A stretch of DNA of 12,403 nt from Micromonosporaceae bacterium (GCA_019689695.1 JADGHA010000077.1:1-12403); one strand, 5' to 3'; counted from the stretch's first letter, positions 6,509 through 12,102 are shown. Notes: generated from the sequence alone by a model not told the origin. Numbers and translations are program-made.

Positions 6509-7660
6509 GTGTTGCGCGCGATCCGACGGGGCGATCGTGGGCCGGCGGTATCCGAGATCAAATCCATCCTGGCCGGCCTCCAGCTGCTGCCCGCCGCCGG
6601 CGACGACGAGTTCGACCACGCGACTGAGCAGGCCGTACGCGCCTTCCAGCAGAGCCGGGGCCTCACCGTCGACGGCATGGTCGGCAACGAGACCTGGCGG
6701 GCGCTGGACGCGGCCCGGTGGCGGCTGGGGGCCCGCACGCTCTACCACGCGGTGAGCGAGCCGCTGGTGGGCGAGGACGTCCGGGCGCTGCAGGAGCGGC
6801 TGCTGGAGATGGGGTACGACGTCGGCCGCGCCGACGGCATCTACGGTCCACGCACCGCGCGGATGGTCGCCACGTTCCAGCGCGAGGTCGGGCTCTCCCC
6901 GGACGGGTCGTGTGGTCCGCAGACCCTGCACGCGCTGCGCCGGCTGGGTCGCAAGGTGGTCGGCGGGCGCCCGCAGTGGCTGCGCGAGGCGGAGTTCTTC
7001 CGGCAGTCCGGCCCCGCGCTGGTGGGCAAGCGGATCGTCATCGACCCGGGGCACGGCGCGACCGACCCGGGCGTCGTGGTGCAGGACGGCGCGCTGCGCT
7101 GGACCGAGGCGGACCTGGCGTTCGACCTGGCCGCCCGGCTCGAGGGCCGGCTCGGCGCGGCCGGCATGCGGGTGCATCTGACCCGCGGGCCGCGGCCGGT
7201 GACGCCGCTGCCGGATCTGGACCGCGCCCAGCTGGCCAACGAGCTCGGCGCGGATTTGCTGATCTCGCTGCACATCGACGGGCATCGCAACCCCGCCGCG
7301 GACGGAGTGGCCACCTTCCACTACGGCACCGGCAACGGCGTCACCTCGACGGTCGGCGAGCGGCTGGCCGGGCTGGTGCAGCGCGAGATCGTGGCCCGCA
7401 CCGGAATGCGCAACTGCCGGACCCACGCCAAGACCTGGGAGCTGCTACGGCTGACCAGGATGCCGGCGGTACGGGTGGACGTCGGCTACCTCACCTCGCC
7501 GGTGGACCGGGCCAGGCTGGTCGACCCGCTGTTCCGGGAGCGGGTGGCGGAAGCGGTGGTCGCCGCGGTGCAGCGGATGTACTACCCGGTCGACCAGGAC
7601 GTGGCCACCGGATCGATCGACGTGCGTACCCTGCGCGCCGCCCTCTCCGCCACCACCTGA
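6509..7660 (+). CDS. cwlM: CwlM-type N-acetylmuramoyl-L-alanine amidase homologue, cytoplasmic
   Basis: A 383-residue protein with two peptidoglycan-binding-1 domains (about 6-68 and 87-146; RAFQQSRGLTVDGMVG and GRADGIYGPRT) and an amidase_3 domain (about 173-357). There is no signal peptide, so it should stay in the cytoplasm, as does mycobacterial CwlM, which when phosphorylated by PknB stimulates MurA, the first committed enzyme of peptidoglycan synthesis, rather than cutting wall. Candidate zinc ligands are H182 (DPGHGATDPG), E200 (WTEADLAFDL) and H255 (SLHIDGH). At the usual catalytic Glu near the end there is Asp (RVDVGYLTSP, D324). GTG at 6509 follows GGAGG at 6500-6504; TTG at 6512 is an alternative with better spacing. 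The C-terminal tail VATGSIDVRT (365-374) is where the mycobacterial protein carries its phosphorylated threonine. Family assignment is strong; hydrolase activity is open. Confidence 0.92.
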   Translation: MLRAIRRGDRGPAVSEIKSILAGLQLLPAAGDDEFDHATEQAVRAFQQSRGLTVDGMVGNETWRALDAARWRLGARTLYHAVSEPLVGEDVRALQERLLEMGYDVGRADGIYGPRTARMVATFQREVGLSPDGSCGPQTLHALRRLGRKVVGGRPQWLREAEFFRQSGPALVGKRIVIDPGHGATDPGVVVQDGALRWTEADLAFDLAARLEGRLGAAGMRVHLTRGPRPVTPLPDLDRAQLANELGADLLISLHIDGHRNPAADGVATFHYGTGNGVTSTVGERLAGLVQREIVARTGMRNCRTHAKTWELLRLTRMPAVRVDVGYLTSPVDRARLVDPLFRERVAEAVVAAVQRMYYPVDQDVATGSIDVRTLRAALSATT

Positions 7661-7712
7661 ACGGCATCAACCGAGGCGTGGACGGCCACCGGGCGCCGGC
7701 GCGGCGGCCGGA

Positions 7713-8384
7713 TCACAGCATCGAGCGGGTGGCCGGGCGTACCGGACGCAGCAGGGTCTCCGGGCTCATCGAGCCGAGCAGCCTCTCCAGCGCGTACTCC
7801 ACATCGGACTTCCAGGACAGCGCGGTGCGCAGCTCCAGCCGCAGCCGGGGGAAGCGCGGGTGCGGGCGTACCGTCTTGAAGCCCACGGAGAGGAAGAAGT
7901 CGGCGGGAGCCAGGCAGCCCGAGCCGTCGCCCGGCCGGCCGGTGGCATCCGCCTCGCCGTACTTGGCGTCGCCGAACGCCTCGATCGCCTTGACCCCGCG
8001 CTTGACGAGGTCGCGCGCGACCCCCTGCACCAGCATCCGGCCGAGACCGCCACCGGCGAACGAGGGCACCACGTTCGCCGTCATCAGCAGGACGGCGTCG
8101 GCCGAGACCGGCGAGGTGGGGAAGGCCATCGAGCGGGGCACGTAGGCCGGGGGCGCGTACATGACGAAGCCGGCGGACATCCCGTCGACATAGAGAAGCT
8201 TTCCGCAGGAGCCCCACTCCAGCAGCGTCTGGGAGACCCAGGCCTCCTTCTCCAGGCCCGGGTCGCCGGCCGCACACGCCCGGTCGGCGGCCACCGGATC
8301 CAGCTCCCAGTAGACGCACTGCCGGCACGGCCGTGGCAGGTCCTCGAGCGTGTCGAGGGTCAGATTGACCAGACGTCGTGACAT
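7713..8384 (-). CDS. GNAT family N-acetyltransferase
   Basis: A 223-residue cytoplasmic protein of the GCN5-related acetyltransferase fold, which moves an acetyl group from acetyl-CoA to an amine; the substrate is unknown. The acetyl-CoA loop is GGGLGRML (111-118) after strand VLLMTANVVP (98-107), and the closing strand with ADFFLSVGFKTVRP (161-174) is typical. A CxxC pair (PCRQC, C20-C23) lies near the N-terminus, with further cysteines at 60 and 157. ATG at 8384 is preferred over GTG at 8390 because the ribosome binding site GGGGA (8397-8393) has 8 bases of spacing to the ATG and only 2 to the GTG. It converges with cwlM across a 52-base gap in which I see no clear terminator. The position matches Rv3916c of M. 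tuberculosis, which suggests an old association with the wall/redox cluster. Confidence 0.86.
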   Translation of the reverse strand: MSRRLVNLTLDTLEDLPRPCRQCVYWELDPVAADRACAAGDPGLEKEAWVSQTLLEWGSCGKLLYVDGMSAGFVMYAPPAYVPRSMAFPTSPVSADAVLLMTANVVPSFAGGGLGRMLVQGVARDLVKRGVKAIEAFGDAKYGEADATGRPGDGSGCLAPADFFLSVGFKTVRPHPRFPRLRLELRTALSWKSDVEYALERLLGSMSPETLLRPVRPATRSML

Positions 8385-8440
8385 TGCCACGTTCCCCGTA
8401 GCGCAGGGCGCTCCAGCAAACCCACTACGGCACTCCCTAT

Positions 8441-8476
8441 GCCGCCGCTCCGCGGCGGCTCCGTCGGCCTTCCGAC
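8441..8476. repeat. Two adjacent hairpins
   Basis: GCCGCCGC-TCC-GCGGCGGC (8441-8459) is a perfect 8-base-pair stem with a 3-base loop. Three bases later GTCGG-CCTT-CCGAC (8463-8476) forms a 5-base-pair stem. C-rich DNA follows. They lie 57 bases upstream of the GNAT start. They could be a REP-like repeat copied elsewhere in the genome, a leader structure for the GNAT transcript, or part of a small RNA; one window cannot decide. Confidence 0.6.
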
Positions 8477-8600
8477 AACCCCCGTCCCCCCAACTGAGGA
8501 ATGCTACGCCGGAACCTCACGCCACGGGAGAGGCCGGGCAACCCGGTCACCCGAACGGGCCAATCCGGGCGGGATGCCAAGGCGGCTGGGAACCAACAGG

Positions 8601-8675
8601 GGCGACCGCTGAATCGCTGGTCGTCACCCAGTGGGAATGCGATGACCAGGCAAAGAGGCAGTGGCTACCATCGCA
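8601..8675 (+). promoter_or_regulatory. Set of mutually exclusive stems upstream of the aminotransferase
   Basis: Three stems compete for the same bases. Stem A pairs 8601-8607 with 8619-8625 (GGCGACC/GGTCGTC, one wobble). Stem B pairs 8617-8625 with 8641-8649 (CTGGTCGTC/GATGACCAG, one wobble). Stem C pairs 8638-8644 with 8669-8675 (TGCGATG/CATCGCA). A and C can coexist; B excludes both. That is the logic of an attenuator, but if transcription starts near 8678 these are instead DNA dyads around the promoter. Stems of this length also arise by chance in GC-rich DNA. Confidence 0.35.
8642..8671 (+). promoter_or_regulatory. Candidate aminotransferase promoter
   Basis: ATGACC (8642-8647), an 18-base spacer and TACCAT (8666-8671) match the general vegetative pattern at four of six bases each. 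The same spacing and very similar hexamers occur before the YciI-like gene (CTGACC-N18-TACCGT, 11363-11334), which strengthens both. Transcription would begin near 8678, leaving a leader of about 30 bases containing GGAGG at 8695-8699. Confidence 0.42.
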
Positions 8676-8707
8676 CAGAACGCGCCAACAGCCCGGAGGT
8701 AAGTCTC

Positions 8708-10099
8708 GTGAGTATGCCGCAGGAGGGTCAGTCCGCATCGTCCCGGACCCCGGCGGCCGCACGAGCCGCCACCGGCACCACTCTCGACGACTACACCGAC
8801 CGATACGCCCGGCGGGTCCAGGGCATGACGGCCTCCGAGATCCGCGCCCTCTTCGCGGTGGCGAGCCGCCCCGAGGTGGTCTCGCTGGCGGGCGGCGCGC
8901 CCTACGTCGCCGCCCTTCCGCTGGATGCGGTCGGCGAGATGCTGACCCGGCTCGTCGTCGAGCACGGCCCGACCTCCCTGCAGTACGGCATCGGCCAGGG
9001 CACCCTCGAGCTGCGGGAACGGATCTGCGAGGTCATGGCGCTGTCCGGCATCGACGTGTCCAGCGGCGCCTCGCCCGAAGACGTTGTGGTCACCGTCGGC
9101 GGCCAGCAGGCGCTCGACCTGGTCGCCCGGCTCTTCCTCGATCCGGGTGACGTGGTGCTCGCCGAGGGACCCACCTACGTGGGCGCGCTGGGCGTCTTCC
9201 AGAGCGCCCAGGCGCAGGTCGTCCATGTGCCTATGGACGACGACGGGCTGATCCCGGAGGCGCTGGAGCAGGCGATCGCCGACGTGGCGCGTAGCGGGCG
9301 GCGGGCCAAGTTCCTCTACACCATCCCCACCTACCAGAACCCGGCCGGCGTCACGCTCACCGAAGACCGGCGGGAGCGGGTGCTGGACATCTGCGAACGC
9401 GCCGGGCTGCTCGTGGTCGAAGACGACCCGTACGGCCAGCTCGGCTTCGAAGGCGAGGCACCGGCGCCCCTGCGCGCCCGCCGTCGCGACGGCGTCTTCT
9501 ACCTCAGCACGTTCTCCAAGACATTCGCCCCCGGCCTGCGGGTGGGCTGGATTCTCGCCCCACATGCGGTCCGCGAAAAGCTGGTCATCGCGACGGAGGC
9601 GCAGGTGCTGTGCCCGAGCGCGTTCGCCCAGGCGGCGATCACCGGGTACCTGTCGACGATGCCATGGCAGGAGCAGCTGAAGACCTACCGCGAGCTCTAC
9701 CGGGAGCGCCGGGACGCGTTGCTCACCGCGCTGGAGGACCTGATGCCGCCCGGCATCACGTGGACCCGCCCGGCCGGAGGGCTGTTCGTCTGGGCCACCC
9801 TCTCCGACGGGCTGGACGCGAAGGCGATGATGCCGCGGGCGATCAACGCGCGGGTCGCGTACGTGCCAGGCACCGGCTTCTTCGCCGACGGCAGCGGCCG
9901 GGAGAACCTGCGGCTCAACTTCTCCTTCCCGCCGCCGGAGCGGATCCGGGAAGGCGTGCGCCGGCTCGCCTCGGTCATCGAGCAGGAGATGGCGCTGCGG
10001 AAGGTGTTCGGCGCCGCGGCGGTCCGCCCGGCCGGCACCGGCACGGGGGCCTGGCGGGCCGGCGGCGGTGCGGACGCACCCGGCCCCGACTTGGCATGA
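8708..10099 (+). CDS. PLP-dependent aminotransferase, fold type I class I/II
   Basis: A 463-residue cytoplasmic enzyme that exchanges an amino group between an amino acid and a 2-oxo acid. The PLP lysine is K271 (STFSKTFAPGLRVGW). D239 and Y242 (EDDPYG) hold the pyridine ring and phenolic oxygen, N211 (YQNPAG) is the cofactor Asn, and R402 (ENLRLNFS) should bind the substrate carboxylate. The YGIGQGTLELRE segment (93-104) and overall pattern resemble the LysN / 2-aminoadipate and MocR-like aminotransferase group, but there is no DNA-binding domain. Substrate cannot be assigned. Start: GTG at 8708 with GGAGG at 8695-8699 and 8-base spacing; ATG at 8714 is also possible. About 25 disordered residues precede the fold, and a Gly/Ala/Pro-rich tail (435-463) follows it. 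The stop lies 8 bases before the ligase-like gene, so the two are likely one operon and may act in one pathway. Confidence 0.92.
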   Translation: MSMPQEGQSASSRTPAAARAATGTTLDDYTDRYARRVQGMTASEIRALFAVASRPEVVSLAGGAPYVAALPLDAVGEMLTRLVVEHGPTSLQYGIGQGTLELRERICEVMALSGIDVSSGASPEDVVVTVGGQQALDLVARLFLDPGDVVLAEGPTYVGALGVFQSAQAQVVHVPMDDDGLIPEALEQAIADVARSGRRAKFLYTIPTYQNPAGVTLTEDRRERVLDICERAGLLVVEDDPYGQLGFEGEAPAPLRARRRDGVFYLSTFSKTFAPGLRVGWILAPHAVREKLVIATEAQVLCPSAFAQAAITGYLSTMPWQEQLKTYRELYRERRDALLTALEDLMPPGITWTRPAGGLFVWATLSDGLDAKAMMPRAINARVAYVPGTGFFADGSGRENLRLNFSFPPPERIREGVRRLASVIEQEMALRKVFGAAAVRPAGTGTGAWRAGGGADAPGPDLA

Positions 10100-10107
10100 T
10101 CTGAGTC

Positions 10108-11094
10108 GTGGACGCGGACCTGAACGTTCTCGTACTCGCTGGCGGGTTGTCGTACGAGCGCGAGGTCTCGCTGCGCTCGGGCCGCCGTGTGCTGGACGCC
10201 CTGCGGTCTGCCGGGATCGACGCGCAGCTGCGCGATGCCGACGCTTCACTGCTGCCGCTGCTGCAGGCCGACCCGCCGGACGCCGTCGTGATCTCCCTGC
10301 ACGGAGCGACCGGTGAGGACGGTTCGCTGCGCGGCGTGCTCGATCTGTGCGACGTGCCGTACGTCGGCCCGGATGCCCAGGGTGCGCGCCTGGCGTGGGA
10401 CAAGCCGTCCGCCAAGGCGGTGCTGCGGGAGCACGGCATTCCCACTCCCGACTGGGTGGCCCTGCCACACGACCGCTTCTCCGAGCTCGGTGCGGTCGCG
10501 GTGCTGGACCGGATCGTGGACCGGCTCGGGCTGCCGCTCATGGTCAAGCCCGCGCAAGGTGGTTCCGGCCTGGGGACGGCCGTGGTCCGGGAAGCGGGCG
10601 AGCTGCCCGCGGCCATGGTGGGCTGCTTCGCCTACGACTCGACCGCGTTGGTCGAGCAGTTTGTCGCCGGGATGGACGTCGCCGTCTCGGTGGTGGACCT
10701 GGGCGACGGCCCGCAGGCGCTGCCACCGGTGGAGATCGTCCCGCAGAACGGCGTGTACGACTACGCCGCCCGCTACACGGCCGGGCTGACCACGTGGCAC
10801 ACCCCGGCACGGCTGGACGCGGAGACCGCGGCCCGGGTGAGCCGCACGGCGCTCGCCGCGCACACCTCGCTGGGCCTGCGCGACCTGTCCCGCGTCGACC
10901 TGATCGTGGACGCGGAGGGCGCACCGCACGTGCTGGAGGTGAACGTCTCCCCAGGCATGACCGAGACCTCGCTGCTGCCGATGGCGGTGCAGGCGGCCGG
11001 CCTGGACTTCGGCAAGCTGCTGGCGACACTGGTGGCCCGGGCCGCGGCCCGGCGCGGCGCTACGGGAAGATCGGCCGCCACTCCCGCAGGCTGA
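10108..11094 (+). CDS. D-alanine-D-alanine ligase family ATP-grasp protein
   Basis: A 328-residue ATP-grasp enzyme of the Ddl family, which joins two amino acids (classically D-Ala) through an acyl phosphate. Aligned by eye with E. coli DdlB, the E15-S150-Y216 triad is kept as E17 (SYEREVSLRSG), S153 and Y223 (YDYAARYTAG). H65 (HGATGEDG), ATP lysines K99 and K147, R262, and metal ligands D264, E277 and N279 (EVNVSPGMT) are also present. Departures: the Lys before the key Tyr is Arg (R222), the GSSVG loop reads GSGLG (152-156), and NTSPG reads NVSPG. Tyr at the specificity position argues for amide rather than D-lactate ester formation. GTG at 10108 has no clear ribosome binding site; CATGAT (10095-10100) lies 7 bases before it, so a leaderless transcript is possible besides readthrough. 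A second, housekeeping ddl elsewhere is likely, so I leave the symbol blank. The 3' end overlaps the convergent YciI-like gene by 35 bases. Confidence 0.88.
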   Translation: MDADLNVLVLAGGLSYEREVSLRSGRRVLDALRSAGIDAQLRDADASLLPLLQADPPDAVVISLHGATGEDGSLRGVLDLCDVPYVGPDAQGARLAWDKPSAKAVLREHGIPTPDWVALPHDRFSELGAVAVLDRIVDRLGLPLMVKPAQGGSGLGTAVVREAGELPAAMVGCFAYDSTALVEQFVAGMDVAVSVVDLGDGPQALPPVEIVPQNGVYDYAARYTAGLTTWHTPARLDAETAARVSRTALAAHTSLGLRDLSRVDLIVDAEGAPHVLEVNVSPGMTETSLLPMAVQAAGLDFGKLLATLVARAAARRGATGRSAATPAG

Positions 11095-11326
11095 CCTCGT
11101 CGTAGACGTCGGCGATCCGGTACGGGTCGGCCGCGAGCAGCCGCCGCAGCTCGGCCTCGCTGTCGGCCTCGAAGATCAGCAACGCGCCCGTGTCGTCGGC
11201 CCACGGGCCCGCGGTCACCAACTTCCGTTCCGCCAGCCGGTCGGCCAGGAACGCCCGGTGGGCGGGGCGCACCTGCAGCCGCGTCTCCTCGTTCTTGAAC
11301 TTGATCTCTAGTACGTATCGCGCCAC
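11060..11326 (-). CDS. YciI family protein
   Basis: A small 88-residue cytoplasmic protein of the YciI-like dimeric alpha/beta-barrel family, whose members have a ferredoxin-like fold; the molecular role of most is unknown. Visible family marks are the opening strand MARYVLEIKFK, the His in RPAHRAFL (H23), the GPWADDTGALLIFEA strand-turn-strand (40-54) and the ADPYRIADVYDEVSLREWRPIF ending (residues 66-87). GTG at 11326 is chosen because it starts the conserved strand, and because TACCGT (11339-11334) ends exactly 7 bases before it, the spacing of a leaderless transcript; there is no ribosome binding site. An ATG is absent nearby; a longer frame to 11350 adds unconserved residues. It is divergent from the Crp-like gene (91 bases between starts), so the two may share control, and its last 35 bases overlap the ligase-like gene on the other strand. 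Confidence 0.85.
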   Translation of the reverse strand: MARYVLEIKFKNEETRLQVRPAHRAFLADRLAERKLVTAGPWADDTGALLIFEADSEAELRRLLAADPYRIADVYDEVSLREWRPIFP

Positions 11327-11333
11327 GCAGGCA

Positions 11334-11363
11334 ACGGTAGGGCCGACCACCGGACCGGGTCAG
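11334..11363 (-). promoter_or_regulatory. Leaderless-type promoter of the YciI-like gene
   Basis: On the minus strand CTGACC (11363-11358) and TACCGT (11339-11334) are 18 bases apart, and 7 bases separate the -10 from the GTG codon at 11326. In actinobacteria this spacing puts the first transcribed base at the start codon. No ribosome binding site is present, which fits. Confidence 0.5.
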
Positions 11364-11384
11364 TCGCTTGGGGCACGCGGTCGA

Positions 11385-11400
11385 TGTATCCCGCGATACA
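11385..11400. promoter_or_regulatory. Perfect dyad, candidate operator of the Crp/Fnr-like regulator
   Basis: TGTATC-CCGC-GATACA is a perfect inverted repeat with 6-base arms and a 4-base gap, the architecture of Crp/Fnr sites (FNR uses TTGAT-N4-ATCAA); TetR-type repressors can bind similar dyads. It ends 17 bases before the regulator's start codon, immediately ahead of its ribosome binding site, so binding there would most simply repress the gene. Its centre is about 66 bases upstream of the divergent YciI-like start. Confidence 0.5.
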
Positions 11401-11417
11401 CCCGGGAGGATGGATGC

Positions 11418-12074
11418 ATGCCGTACACGCTCCAAGACCTGCCACTCCTCGCCGAGCTGCCACCCCCCGTGCTGGCCGGGCTGTCCGCGCTCGCCCGGTA
11501 CCGCCGGTACCCGGCAGGGCAGATCCTGTGCACCGAAGGCGACCCGGCCGACCAGCTCATCGTTTTACTCGCCGGAGAGGTGGTGGAGAGCGTCCGCGGC
11601 GTGGACGGCACCGAGGTAGTGCTCGCGGGCTACGGCGCGCCGGCCGGGATCGGCAAGGTGGCGCTGCTCGGCTCAGGCACCCACCCGACCGCGGTCACCG
11701 CGCGTACCGCGGTGGAGGTCGCCTACCTGCCCCGCGGGCCGCTCCTGGCGGCAGTCACCGGGCATCCGGACAGCGCTGCCCGGTTGCTCGCCGCCCTGGC
11801 GAGGATGGTCCGCGAACGGGATCAGAACCGGGTCGAGGCGGCGCTGCTGAGCGCGCCCACGCGGGTCGCCGGCTGGCTGGCTCGGCGGCTTGAGGCCGGC
11901 AGCACGACGGTGCGTCTGCCCGCCGGGCAGGCCGGGCTCGCTGCCGAGTTGGGGCTGTCCCGGGTGACCGTCAACCGAGCGCTCCGGTCACTGCGTGCGC
12001 GCGGCCTGATCTCGATCAGCGCCGCGCGGCATCCATGTACTCGACGTGGCCGGGCTGGCCCGGCGGGCCGGTGA
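11418..12074 (+). CDS. Crp/Fnr family transcriptional regulator, C-terminus frameshifted
   Basis: A 218-residue regulator. Residues about 8-120 form the cyclic-nucleotide-binding-like beta barrel (LARYRRYPAGQILCTEGDPADQLIVLLAGEV, 25-55), a long helix follows (about 118-141), then a winged helix with recognition motif AELGLSRVTVNRALRSLRARG (176-196). The usual effector residues look absent: the Glu of the FGE motif is Lys (GIGKVALL, 77-84) and no Arg-Ser/Thr pair is seen, so cAMP binding is doubtful. ATG at 11418 follows GGGAGGA (11404-11410). After codon 201 (12018-12020) the frame encodes an unlikely tail ending at 12074. The neighbouring frame instead reads a normal family ending and stops at 12102, so one extra base near 12021-12024 has shifted the last 17 codons. 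The helix-turn-helix is intact and the protein may still bind DNA. Confidence 0.85.
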   Translation: MPYTLQDLPLLAELPPPVLAGLSALARYRRYPAGQILCTEGDPADQLIVLLAGEVVESVRGVDGTEVVLAGYGAPAGIGKVALLGSGTHPTAVTARTAVEVAYLPRGPLLAAVTGHPDSAARLLAALARMVRERDQNRVEAALLSAPTRVAGWLARRLEAGSTTVRLPAGQAGLAAELGLSRVTVNRALRSLRARGLISISAARHPCTRRGRAGPAGR

Positions 12075-12102
12075 CGGCGCGGCCTGGCGCAGCCATGGCT
12101 GA
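12025..12102 (+). pseudogene. Displaced C-terminal coding segment of the Crp/Fnr-like gene
   Basis: In the frame one base away from the annotated gene, this stretch encodes RGIHVLDVAGLARRAGD and then GAAWRSHG before a TGA at 12100-12102. The sequence is the wing strand and final helix expected right after the LISIS end of the upstream frame. Removing one base (for example one C of 12022-12023) would restore a protein of about 227 residues. Either a genuine frameshift mutation or a base-call error in a GC-rich stretch explains it. Confidence 0.7.

Larger units (their letters stand above)
8385..8707. other. Divergent intergenic region with several hairpins, no gene
   Basis: This 323-base stretch separates the minus-strand GNAT gene from the aminotransferase. 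The aminotransferase frame stays open back to 8501, but its codons there (AAT, TCA, AGT, AGA) lack the G/C third positions of the real genes, so I read it as non-coding. Contents: two adjacent hairpins (8441-8476), C-rich runs (8479-8483 and 8486-8491), a hairpin GGCCGGG-CAA-CCCGGTC (8532-8548, one G-U pair), overlapping stems at 8601-8675 and a promoter-like pair at 8642-8671. A 12-codon ORF (8574-8612) with four Arg codons, two of them AGG, is present but has only a poor ribosome binding site. Confidence 0.6.

Noticed and set aside
6442..6627. 61-codon ORF beginning 6 bases after TAGTCT, like a leaderless gene
   Set aside because: It overlaps more than 110 bases of cwlM in another frame, is almost entirely Arg/Gly/Pro, and the -10 has no matching -35.
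7661..7712. Terminator between convergent cwlM and GNAT genes
   Set aside because: The region is GC-rich with only short, imperfect complementarity and no clear hairpin; not supportable.
8574..8625. Resemblance to the c-di-AMP (ydaO) riboswitch: GGGAACCAAC followed by GGGGCGA
   Set aside because: Only these two short blocks match what I remember of the consensus; the rest of the core, including the GTCAGCTAAC block, is missing. A covariance-model search would settle it.
8521..8660. Resemblance to a glycine riboswitch: GGGAGAGG and later CCAGGCAAAGAGG
   Set aside because: The essential GCCGAAGG-type middle block is absent and the pieces are too far apart for one aptamer.
8624..10468. 614-codon open frame on the minus strand
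   Set aside because: It lies antisense to the aminotransferase and ligase-like genes, whose catalytic motifs are clear; its translation is Arg/His/Pro-rich with no recognisable motif, typical of opposite-strand shadows in GC-rich DNA.
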